DNA from: Candidatus Neomicrothrix sp. UBA7884
GTDB taxonomy: Bacteria; Actinomycetota; Acidimicrobiia; Acidimicrobiales; MedAcidi-G1
Length of the DNA: 5,715 nt
Assembly (NCBI GenBank): GCA_002501135.1
Contig: DLRQ01000032.1
Span: 6,167-11,881 of the forward strand
Direction: 5' to 3'
Shown here piece by piece: positions 1-5,715 of the stretch. The notes under the pieces are model-generated. The model searched no databases. It was not told the origin of the DNA and saw only the letters and a list, made by a program, of their open reading frames with translations. Position numbers and translations under genes: made by a program. Position 1 is the stretch's first letter. Each line of letters begins with the position of its first letter.

Positions 1-698
1 CGTCGACCGAATCGTTCAAGGCAGTGGGCCTGTTCCTCGACCGTCTCGCACAGGTGCGTATGGAGGCGCAGATCGTGACGTCGCGCCAACTCTGCGGACT
101 GGACCATCAGGTCGGTGGTGACCGAGAAGGGGCTGCAGGGTGCCACCACCACGTGGACCATCTCGCCGTCGTGGTGACGGGCAACTACCGACTCGGTCGA
201 TGCCAGGATGGAATCAATGTCCTCGACCACATGATCGGGGGGAAGGCCGCCGCGGCTCTCGCCCAGATCCATCGACCCGCGCGACAGGTGCAGCCGTATC
301 CCGACCGCATGGGCTGCGTCGACGATGGCATCAAAGACCTCGTCGTCGCCACCGGGAACCAGATAGTGGTGGTCTGATGCCGTGGTGCACCCCGTGGCTG
401 CCAACTCCCCCAGGCCGACCATTGCGGCGGCCCTAACGTCATCGACCGACAACCGACCCCACACGGGGTAGAGGTGGGTCAACCAGTCAAAGAGGTTGCA
501 ACCATCGGCGCGTCCACGTGTCATCCACTGGTAGAGGTGGTGGTGGGTGTTGACGAGGCCGGCGGTGACTATGTCACCGTCACAACGCAGCACCTGGTCT
601 CCCGGCTGGGATTCCACGGATCCGACCGCAGCAATGCGGCCGTCCTCAACTGCTATGTCGCCCGGGTGTCGGGCACCTCGTACTACCAGACGTGGCAT
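1..698 (-). CDS. 8-oxoguanine deaminase-like amidohydrolase, N-terminal part, 3' end outside window
   Basis: The frame is open from the ATG at 698 to the left edge, giving 232 residues; the family has about 450. The N-terminus (1-48) has the beta-sandwich strands seen as MPRLVVRGA and IAVEDGRIAAVG. Next come LVNTHHHLYQWMTRG (48-62), with metal ligands H52 and H54, and LFDWLTHLYPVWGRLS (69-84). Further blocks are GCTTASDHHYLVPGG (103-117), LSRGSMDLGESRGGLPP (138-154) and VAPCSPFSVT (185-194). HTHLCE carries H215, a metal ligand, and E218, the likely catalytic acid-base. This order closely follows bacterial 8-oxoguanine deaminases, which convert 8-oxoguanine to urate and ammonia. Hydroxyatrazine ethylaminohydrolase-type enzymes (AtzB) and isocytosine deaminases are near relatives and remain possible. 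The last two metal ligands (a His and an Asp) lie outside the window. It is the last visible gene of the operon, 13 bases after the LLM gene. Unlike the upstream SsnA-type protein, it keeps a normal N-terminal domain. Confidence 0.9.
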   Translation of the reverse strand, partial: MPRLVVRGARHPGDIAVEDGRIAAVGSVESQPGDQVLRCDGDIVTAGLVNTHHHLYQWMTRGRADGCNLFDWLTHLYPVWGRLSVDDVRAAAMVGLGELAATGCTTASDHHYLVPGGDDEVFDAIVDAAHAVGIRLHLSRGSMDLGESRGGLPPDHVVEDIDSILASTESVVARHHDGEMVHVVVAPCSPFSVTTDLMVQSAELARRHDLRLHTHLCETVEEQAHCLERFGR

Positions 699-706
699 GC
701 AGGCAA

Positions 707-713
707 TCCTCTC
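707..713 (-). promoter_or_regulatory. Ribosome binding site of the 8-oxoguanine deaminase-like gene
   Basis: The minus strand reads GAGAGGA, then eight bases, then ATG at 698-696. The site overlaps the TGA stop (714-712) of the LLM gene, as expected for a tightly packed operon, and supports the chosen start. Confidence 0.85.
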
Positions 714-1713
714 ACGGGGTCCAGTCCGCAAACGTGTCGATCATCAGGTTCACGTCCGGGCCGAGCGGATAGAGGATGGGGCAGGTGCAGCCGTCGGCCA
801 TGTACTGGGCCACCTTCTCCCTGCATTCGTCCGGGGTCCCGGCGGCACAGATCATCTGGACGATGTCGTCGGGAACCAGCTTGGATGCGGCCTCGACCTG
901 CTCGTGGGTGGCGGGCCAGGTCAGGATCTTTCCAACCTCCTCGAGGAGGGACTCGGGCACGCCTGAGGCCTTCATGATGTGCGGCTGCTGGCCCAGGTAC
1001 TGGGTGACCATGAGCCGCGCACCATCGAGAGCCTCGGCGCGGGTTTCGGCGACCGAACAGACCACGAGCTGTGGACGGTCCAGGTCGTCTACCGATCGGC
1101 CGGCGCGTTCGGCGCCGATCTCCAGGTGCTCCATCGCCTGCTTGTTGTACCCGGGTGAGACGAGGTAGTTCAGGACCACGCCATCGGCGATCTCACCGGT
1201 CAACTCCATCATCTTCATGCCGGTCGCACCGATGTAGATGGGGACATCCTTGGGGCGGCGCTCCTGGTACACGTAGTCCAGCTCGACCCCGTCGAGGTGC
1301 ACGTAGTCGCCGTCGAAGGTGACGCTCTCGTCGGCCAGCAGGGCCCGCACCGTCGTGACGACCTCGCGCATCACCCCGAGGGGCCGTCTACGGTTGATGC
1401 CCACCTTGGCTGCGAGCGGGTCCCACCAGGCACCGATGCCGAGAATCATCCTGCCGGGTGCCAGGTCGTCGAGGGTCGAGAAGGTGGATGCCAGGCGCGC
1501 CGGGTTGCGTGTCCAGCAGTCGACCACGCCCGATCCGATCTTGATCGTGTCGGTGCATGCCCCAAACGCCGCCATGGGAACAACGGCATCGCGCACCAGC
1601 CGAGAGTCGGCCTGCCACACAGCCTCGAAACCACGGGACTCCGCATAGCGGGCGTGCCCGATCGCCTCGGTGATCGTGTGGGCGTCCTGCAGGTAGATGG
1701 CGAGCCTCGTCAT
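712..1713 (-). CDS. LLM-class oxidoreductase, F420-dependent methylene-H4MPT reductase-like
   Basis: This 333-residue protein is a bacterial luciferase-like TIM barrel. The N-terminus MTRLAIYLQD forms the first strand. It is followed by the barrel segments GFEAVWQADS (28-37), IKIGSGVVDCWTRNPA (57-72), LDDLAPGRMILGIGAW (81-96) and VPIYIGATGMKMMELTGEIADG (157-178, read in two parts). These are hallmarks of the LLM group that includes methylene-tetrahydromethanopterin reductase and actinobacterial F420 enzymes. SGVVDCWTRNP is the stretch where this family carries its cofactor-binding bulge. It should be a soluble hydride-transfer enzyme using F420 or FMN; sequence alone does not separate the two, and the substrate is unknown. 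Length is normal. It sits between two amidohydrolase genes of a purine-like operon, so it may reduce or oxygenate a ring intermediate; RutA shows that LLM relatives can open pyrimidine rings, but specific similarity to RutA was not seen. The assignment to the family is firm and the role is open. Confidence 0.92.
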   Translation of the reverse strand: MTRLAIYLQDAHTITEAIGHARYAESRGFEAVWQADSRLVRDAVVPMAAFGACTDTIKIGSGVVDCWTRNPARLASTFSTLDDLAPGRMILGIGAWWDPLAAKVGINRRRPLGVMREVVTTVRALLADESVTFDGDYVHLDGVELDYVYQERRPKDVPIYIGATGMKMMELTGEIADGVVLNYLVSPGYNKQAMEHLEIGAERAGRSVDDLDRPQLVVCSVAETRAEALDGARLMVTQYLGQQPHIMKASGVPESLLEEVGKILTWPATHEQVEAASKLVPDDIVQMICAAGTPDECREKVAQYMADGCTCPILYPLGPDVNLMIDTFADWTP

Positions 1714-1753
1714 CGGGTTGTCTCCTCGGTCGTAATGGCCGGTGTCTCTCTTC
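1714..1753 (-). other. 40-base gap between ssnA and the LLM oxidoreductase gene
   Basis: This is the longest intergenic stretch in the window. It carries the ribosome binding site of the next gene but no convincing hairpin followed by T residues and no clear promoter. It is therefore read as an intra-operon spacer. Confidence 0.6.
1721..1727 (-). promoter_or_regulatory. Ribosome binding site of the LLM oxidoreductase gene
   Basis: The minus strand reads GAGGAGA followed by seven bases and then ATG at 1713-1711. This strong Shine-Dalgarno match fixes the start. Earlier in-frame starts reaching up to 2034 lie inside ssnA and would add a tail without family resemblance. Confidence 0.85.
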
Positions 1754-2794
1754 TCACATTTCCTCCAGTCGGGCGTGCAGGCGGACGGCCTCCTCGGCGG
1801 CCCTCGCACGGATCTCGTCGGCATCCACCCGGGTTGGCGAGCCATCGGCCCAGACCAACTCGCCTTCCACCTCGATCCTGAGGGGGCTGACGCCCGGCGA
1901 GAAGGCCAGGTGCCACGGTTCCATCGGATCGTGGCTCCAGGTGACCCGGTCGACCAGTGCCTCGGGGAACAGGTCCCAGCCGGTCGCCAGATACGACCAG
2001 GCAACCTCCGGAGAGGCCGTGACATCGTGCTCACGGTGGCGCACGTAGGCCAGTCGGAACTCCTCGAGCATGTCGGCGCCTATGCCATCGGTGCCGAGTG
2101 CGACCGGGTTTGAGAAGCGGGTTGGCCGGGAGTAGCCGACCGAGTTGTTCATGTTGGACCTGGGGTTGTGCACGATGGTGCCGGCCAGTCCGTGGTCGTC
2201 GGTCAGGTACACGCCATGCACGAGAAGCCAGTCGTCGGCGGCCAGGTGGCGCAGACGGTCCGCAGCACCGGCATCGGCCTCGCCCTCGGCCACATGGATG
2301 TGAACGCCGACATCCAGGTCGGCCGCCAGCCCGGCGACGGCTTCAAGGGTCTCGTCGGTGCACGTGAATGCAGCATGCACGCCCACCCGACCCCGACCCC
2401 CGGACCGTATGAACCGCTCGTTCTCGGCGAGGCCCCTACTGGCCCCCTCGGGCCCGTGGCGGTCCGTCACCCCGTAGGCGCAGTCGACCCTCACACCGAC
2501 CTCTGCGCAGGCTTCGGCGATCAGGCTCAGCGAACCATCGATGGCATCGGGTGACTCGTGGTGATCGATGATCGCCGTGCAGCCCCGCTCAAGTGCCTCG
2601 AGCGCTCCGAGCATCGCCGACCAGCGGATGCTCGCAGGGTCGAGTGCCCGGTCCAGGCGCCACCAGACCAGCTCCAGGATCTCGGCGAACCCGGTCGGTG
2701 TGCGTGGTGGTGCAGGCATACCCCGGGCCAGCGAGGAGTAGAGGTGGTGATGGGCACAGACGAGGCCCGGGGTGGTGTTGGACGGAATGCTCAT
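1754..2794 (-). CDS. ssnA: SsnA-type metal-dependent amidohydrolase, short form
   Basis: This 346-residue protein belongs to the cytosine/guanine deaminase-like amidohydrolases and most resembles SsnA. The matching blocks are ELVWWRLDRAL (41-51), AIIDHHESP (74-82), IVHNPRSNMNNSVGY (207-221) and VALGTDGIGADMLEE (231-245). Metal ligands are all present: H15 and H17 in AHHH, H167, H193 and D236; E170 is the likely catalytic acid-base. It should hydrolyse a C-N bond in a purine or hydantoin-like ring, but SsnA substrates are not firmly known to me. SsnA proteins are usually about 440 residues. This one begins only eight residues before PGLVCAHHH, so the N-terminal beta-sandwich strands are missing, and the region before the final helix lacks a recognisable GxLxxGxxADL strand motif. 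An in-frame stop at 2821-2819 excludes a longer start. Lying directly behind an XDH of the partner family strengthens the SsnA call; a guanine deaminase-like role is the alternative. Confidence 0.88.
   Translation of the reverse strand: MSIPSNTTPGLVCAHHHLYSSLARGMPAPPRTPTGFAEILELVWWRLDRALDPASIRWSAMLGALEALERGCTAIIDHHESPDAIDGSLSLIAEACAEVGVRVDCAYGVTDRHGPEGASRGLAENERFIRSGGRGRVGVHAAFTCTDETLEAVAGLAADLDVGVHIHVAEGEADAGAADRLRHLAADDWLLVHGVYLTDDHGLAGTIVHNPRSNMNNSVGYSRPTRFSNPVALGTDGIGADMLEEFRLAYVRHREHDVTASPEVAWSYLATGWDLFPEALVDRVTWSHDPMEPWHLAFSPGVSPLRIEVEGELVWADGSPTRVDADEIRARAAEEAVRLHARLEEM
2791..2794 (-). other. ATGA stop-start overlap between the dehydrogenase and ssnA genes
   Basis: The dehydrogenase TGA (2793-2791) overlaps the ssnA ATG (2794-2792). 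The upstream bases, read on the minus strand, are GGGTGGGACGGCCG, which is only a weak Shine-Dalgarno match, so ssnA translation probably depends on ribosomes arriving from the dehydrogenase gene. An in-frame GTG at 2806-2804 is a possible alternative start that would add four residues. An in-frame TGA at 2821-2819 rules out any longer N-terminus. Confidence 0.85.
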
Positions 2795-5373
2795 CGGCCG
2801 TCCCACCCGGCCCAGGTCTCACGCTGACCCGGTTCGTTCATCGGAAGCTCGCTGCGCCACTGCCCGTCGTGTTCGTGGAGGGCCGCTGCAACGGCTCCGG
2901 CTGTAGGCACCAGACCGATCTCGCCCACCCCTTTGATCCCGTAGGGCGAATCGGGCTGGGGAACCTCGACGAGCCGTACATCTACCGGGGGCATGTCCTT
3001 GGGCCTGATGATTCCGAGACTACGCAGCGTCGTGTTCAGCGGCCTTGCCTCGTCATCGGCGGGGAAGCCCTCGGTGAGCGCATAGCCGAGGCCCATGTGC
3101 ACGGCGCCCTCGACCTGGCCCTCACAGAGCATCGGGTTCACGGCCCGTCCCACGTCGTGTGCCGCGACCACCTGCTCAACCTCGCCGGTCTCCGGATCCA
3201 GAATCACCAGTTGTGCCGCGTACCCGAAGGTGGAGTGGACCACCGGATTCTCCATGCCGTCGTCCATGGAGTTGGTCCAGTCCACCCGGTACTCACCCTC
3301 GTAGTCGACGCCGATCTGACAGCCGTCGGCAAGTGCAACCCGGCAGGCGTCGGCCACTGAGCCGGCTCCCATCAGGGTCCCGCGGCTGCCGGTCGTCTGT
3401 CCGGCACCCAGTTCACGGGTGGTGTCAACGACCACCTCGACCAGGGCGGGGTCGATGCCCAGTTCCTCGACTGCGACCTGAATGGCCACGGTGTGGGCCC
3501 CCTGCCCCATCTCCGTCCAGCAGTGTCTCACCTCGACACCGCCGTCCTCCGTGAACCTGACCACCGCCCGTGCGATCTCCTTGAAGCCGTTGCCGAGACC
3601 GGAGTTCTTGAGCCCCAGGCCGAGACCGACGGGCCTCCCCGCCTTCACGGCCCCGTCGTAGGCCTCCTTCACCTCGTCGAGGCAGGCCCGGGCACCGAGG
3701 GAACCGTCGTCCATCACCTGACCCGGCCCCCAGACGACACCCGGACCAACGATGTTGCGGCTACGCATCTCCCAACCGGAGATTCCCACCTCCTCGGCGA
3801 GACGGTCCATCACACCCTCCATGGCGAACTGTGCCTGGTTGGCTCCGAAGCCACGAAATGCTCCACACACCGGGTTGTTGGTACGTACAGCGGTCGCCTC
3901 AACGTCAATGTCGGATACCACGTAGGGACCGCTGGCATGCCCGGCGGCACGCTCCAGAACCTTCATGCCCACCGAGGCATAGGGGCCAGAGTCACCGATC
4001 ATGCGCACCCACAGGGCTGTCAGGTGACCGTCAGCGTCGCAACCGGCGCGGTACGCCATCCGGATCGGATGCCTCTTCGGGTGCATGAGGAGAGACTCCT
4101 CACGAGAGAGCGTGCACCTGACCGGCCGGCCGAGAAGGTATGCAGCAAGTGCTGTCTGGGCCTGGTTGGACATGTCCTCCTTGCCTCCGAAGGCGCCCCC
4201 GTTGCTGACCAGTTCGACCGTGACCACGTCACTGTCGATGCCGAGCACGGAGGCGATCTGGTTTCGGTCGTCCCACACGCCCTGGCCACCGGACCAGACG
4301 TGCAGGCCCCCACCGTCTGTGGGTGCAGCCATGGTGGATTCGGGTTCAACGAAGGCGTGCTCGATGCGCTGGGTCTGGAACACCTCATCCACGACGTATG
4401 TGGAACCTTCCAGAGCGGCCTCGACCCTTCCGCGCGAATAGCGGGATACGGAGAGGATGTTCCCGTCGAGGCCCCACACGGCATCGTCGCCTGATGCCGC
4501 TGCCTCGACCGGGTCGCTGAAGACCTCCAGAGGGGCGTAGTTGACATTGACCAGTTCGGCCGCCCTGCGGGCGGTCTCCCTGTCGTCGGCGACCACAACG
4601 GCAAGGACGTCGCCCAGGTAGGAGGTGCGACCCCCCTCGGGAATGAACACCGGCCAGTCGGTGTGGACGATGCCCACCCGCAGGTCGCCGGGAACGTCGG
4701 CGGCGGTGAAGACAGCGTGGACCCCGTCGACTGCCTCTGCAGCCGCGGTGTCGATCCTGACCACATCGGCGCGGGCATGGTCGGAGAGGTGAAGTGCGGC
4801 GTGCAGGAGACCGTCGGGTGCCATGTCGTCGATGAACGGCCGGTCTCCCATGCTCAACAGGCCTGCCTGATACTTCGTTCCGCTGGTTCCGACACCACCC
4901 GGACTGACTGGGACCGGTACCTCGCCGGCTGCCACCGCCTCGACGGCATCGAGGATCTTCACGTATCCGGTGCACCTGCAGAGGTGCCCACCCAGGTGGC
5001 GGGCCGCCTCATCCCTCGTGAGGGCATCGCCCTTCTTGTCGATGAGGGCCTTCGCCCGCATCACGATCCCGGGGGTGCAGAACCCGCACTGCAGGGCGCC
5101 GTGCGCTGCGAAGGTGTCCGAGAAGCGATCTCGCTCGGCCTGTTCGAGACCCTCGAGGGTTGTGACAGAGGCCCCCTCGGCCTTCTCCATGGACGTCTGG
5201 CAGGCAACCCTTGCCTTTCCGTCGAGCAGCACGGTGCAGCAACCGCACTGGCCCGATGGAGAACAGCCGTCCTTGGGCGAGGTGATCCCGAGCTCGTCGC
5301 GCAGGGCAGCCAGAAGGTGCGGGTGTCCGGACCCTGCCTCAACGGTGGATCCGTTCAGGACGAAGGTTGTCAT
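2791..5373 (-). CDS. Xanthine dehydrogenase-type molybdenum hydroxylase, fused [2Fe-2S] and Mo-binding domains (Se-dependent XDH-like family)
   Basis: This 860-residue cytosolic enzyme should hydroxylate a purine or similar N-heterocycle with water as the oxygen donor. Residues 1-80 are a plant-type ferredoxin domain with C37, C43, C46 and C58. Residues 85-150 are the second [2Fe-2S] domain with C96, C99, C132 and C134. The hammerhead domain spans roughly 165-285 and the two Mo-cofactor domains roughly 305-830. Cofactor and active-site motifs are intact: GGQGVW (Q364), GGAFGGKE (392-399), GAFRGFG (R507), EMGQG (621-625), TTGSRG (660-665) and GIKGVGEIG with the presumed catalytic Glu818. The one-chain layout without an FAD domain, and C-terminal blocks such as FGYAAQLVILD, AAHDVGRAVNP and MGLGYALTEGFP, resemble the family annotated as selenium-dependent xanthine dehydrogenase, including E. 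coli XdhD. The neighbouring SsnA gene supports this. The C-x5-C spacing in the first cluster is one residue longer than usual. Substrate, electron acceptor and any selenium use cannot be read from the sequence; an aldehyde or other heterocycle oxidase is possible. Confidence 0.93.
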   Translation of the reverse strand: MTTFVLNGSTVEAGSGHPHLLAALRDELGITSPKDGCSPSGQCGCCTVLLDGKARVACQTSMEKAEGASVTTLEGLEQAERDRFSDTFAAHGALQCGFCTPGIVMRAKALIDKKGDALTRDEAARHLGGHLCRCTGYVKILDAVEAVAAGEVPVPVSPGGVGTSGTKYQAGLLSMGDRPFIDDMAPDGLLHAALHLSDHARADVVRIDTAAAEAVDGVHAVFTAADVPGDLRVGIVHTDWPVFIPEGGRTSYLGDVLAVVVADDRETARRAAELVNVNYAPLEVFSDPVEAAASGDDAVWGLDGNILSVSRYSRGRVEAALEGSTYVVDEVFQTQRIEHAFVEPESTMAAPTDGGGLHVWSGGQGVWDDRNQIASVLGIDSDVVTVELVSNGGAFGGKEDMSNQAQTALAAYLLGRPVRCTLSREESLLMHPKRHPIRMAYRAGCDADGHLTALWVRMIGDSGPYASVGMKVLERAAGHASGPYVVSDIDVEATAVRTNNPVCGAFRGFGANQAQFAMEGVMDRLAEEVGISGWEMRSRNIVGPGVVWGPGQVMDDGSLGARACLDEVKEAYDGAVKAGRPVGLGLGLKNSGLGNGFKEIARAVVRFTEDGGVEVRHCWTEMGQGAHTVAIQVAVEELGIDPALVEVVVDTTRELGAGQTTGSRGTLMGAGSVADACRVALADGCQIGVDYEGEYRVDWTNSMDDGMENPVVHSTFGYAAQLVILDPETGEVEQVVAAHDVGRAVNPMLCEGQVEGAVHMGLGYALTEGFPADDEARPLNTTLRSLGIIRPKDMPPVDVRLVEVPQPDSPYGIKGVGEIGLVPTAGAVAAALHEHDGQWRSELPMNEPGQRETWAGWDGR
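5370..5373 (-). other. ATGA stop-start overlap between the carbamoylase and dehydrogenase genes
   Basis: The TGA stop of the upstream gene (5372-5370) and the ATG of the next (5373-5371) share bases. This arrangement usually means translational coupling. Two purine-rich stretches precede the ATG: GGAGG at 5381-5377, only 3 bases away, and GGAG at 5387-5384, 10 bases away. The more distant one has the more usual spacing for a Shine-Dalgarno site. The overlap supports the ATG at 5373 over the longer in-frame extension toward 5532, which would lie wholly inside the carbamoylase gene. Confidence 0.85.
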
Positions 5374-5714
5374 GGGCCTCCGACTCCGTAGTCGCCGCCG
5401 AGGGCTGAGTTGACGTCGTCTGGCACCTCGACGCCGGCCTGTCCGGTGATGCGCCCGTAGACCTCGGGCCTGCGGTAGTAGCCGAAGTTGAACAACGTGT
5501 CCTTGTAATTGGAGCACATGTCGAGGTCGCATTCGGCGACGACCAGCTCATCGCCGTCGGTGGAGCAGAGGGCCCGCACCTCGCCCGATGGGGCAATGAT
5601 CGAACTTTCGCCGAGCAGGAGGCACCCCTCCTCTTCACCGGCCTTGGCCACACCCACAACCCACATTCCGTTCTGGTAGGCACCGGACTGAAGCACGAGG
5701 CCGTTGTGGAACCC
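5370..5714 (-). CDS. N-carbamoyl amino acid hydrolase (nitrilase superfamily), C-terminal part, 5' end outside window
   Basis: The reading frame is open to the right edge, so only the last 114 residues are visible, where the family usually has about 300. The fragment opens with GFHNGLVLQSGAYQNG and continues with WVVGVAKAG, LLGESSIIAPSGEV and YYRRPEVYGRITG. This order matches the C-terminal third of N-carbamoyl-D-amino acid amidohydrolases and related beta-ureidopropionase-like enzymes of the carbon-nitrogen hydrolase superfamily. These cytosolic enzymes hydrolyse a ureido (N-carbamoyl) group to free amine, CO2 and ammonia. The Glu-Lys-Cys catalytic triad would lie in the missing part and cannot be checked, so the substrate is unknown. 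The tail runs about 25 residues past the usual YG-[LR]-I ending. The TGA stop overlaps the start of the dehydrogenase gene by 4 bases, so it is the most upstream visible gene of the operon. Its position suggests a ring-opened ureido compound as substrate, which is inference. Another nitrilase-superfamily amidase is the main alternative. Confidence 0.9.
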   Translation of the reverse strand, partial: GFHNGLVLQSGAYQNGMWVVGVAKAGEEEGCLLLGESSIIAPSGEVRALCSTDGDELVVAECDLDMCSNYKDTLFNFGYYRRPEVYGRITGQAGVEVPDDVNSALGGDYGVGGP

Positions 5715-5715
5715 C

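Noticed and set aside
1714..1753. Possible terminator or internal promoter in the 40-base gap
   Set aside because: No stable hairpin with a T tract and no convincing -35/-10 pair could be seen. Only a ribosome binding site is supported.
1297..1881. Plus-strand open frame of 194 codons opposite the LLM gene
   Set aside because: It is antisense to a complete conserved gene and no family was recognised.
1714..2034. Longer start for the LLM oxidoreductase
   Set aside because: The extension overlaps the end of ssnA and has no family similarity. The ATG at 1713 has a strong ribosome binding site and yields the normal N-terminal strand.
2593..3360. Plus-strand open frame of 255 codons across the ssnA/dehydrogenase junction
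   Set aside because: It is antisense to two well-supported genes, its product is rich in low-information Arg/Pro/Gly/His runs, and there is no domain resemblance.
3493..4494. Plus-strand open frame of 333 codons opposite the dehydrogenase gene
   Set aside because: It lies fully antisense to conserved Mo-hydroxylase coding sequence. Its translation shows no recognisable family, and long antisense frames are expected in GC-rich coding DNA.
4020..4778. Minus-strand open frame of 252 codons in another frame of the dehydrogenase gene
   Set aside because: It is a frame-shifted shadow, rich in Ser/Arg/Pro/Thr, while the main frame carries unbroken conserved motifs.
5374..5532. Longer start for the dehydrogenase gene
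   Set aside because: The added residues lie in the wrong frame of the carbamoylase gene and have no ferredoxin-domain resemblance. The ATG at 5373 gives the expected MTTFVLNG start.

Overview
The window is GC-rich throughout and holds one compact gene set that lies entirely on the minus strand. Reading in the direction of transcription, from high to low coordinates, there are five genes. (1) The C-terminal 114 residues of a nitrilase-superfamily N-carbamoyl amino acid hydrolase, cut by the right edge. (2) A complete 860-residue xanthine dehydrogenase-type molybdenum hydroxylase with a fused [2Fe-2S] domain. (3) A 346-residue amidohydrolase of the SsnA type. (4) A 333-residue LLM-class (F420- or flavin-dependent) oxidoreductase. 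(5) The N-terminal 232 residues of an 8-oxoguanine deaminase-like amidohydrolase, cut by the left edge. GC content, GC-ending codons, an F420-type LLM enzyme and the style of the proteins suggest an actinobacterium, possibly an environmental one. That is an inference; no phylogenetic marker is present.

The packing points to a single operon. Genes 1/2 and 2/3 each overlap by 4 bases (ATGA), genes 3/4 are 40 bases apart, and genes 4/5 are 13 bases apart, with the ribosome binding site of gene 5 running into the stop of gene 4. No gap exceeds 40 bases. The operon promoter and terminator must lie outside the window. No RNA gene, CRISPR array, insertion sequence or extended repeat was seen.

The gene content suggests catabolism of purines or related N-heterocycles. 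8-oxoguanine deaminases make urate from 8-oxoguanine. XDH-type enzymes hydroxylate purines such as xanthine to urate. SsnA and a closely related XDH family occur together in selenium-linked molybdenum hydroxylase loci and in the urate-degradation clusters of gut anaerobes. The N-carbamoyl hydrolase could act on a ureido product after ring opening. The LLM oxidoreductase has no obvious place in known purine routes and is the best candidate for new chemistry.

The most unusual points are the shortened SsnA protein, which lacks the N-terminal beta-sandwich strands of the family; the C-x5-C spacing in the first iron-sulphur motif of the dehydrogenase; the absence of any FAD subunit or domain in the visible operon; and the pairing of SsnA/XDH-type genes with an LLM enzyme, a carbamoylase and an 8-oxoguanine deaminase.
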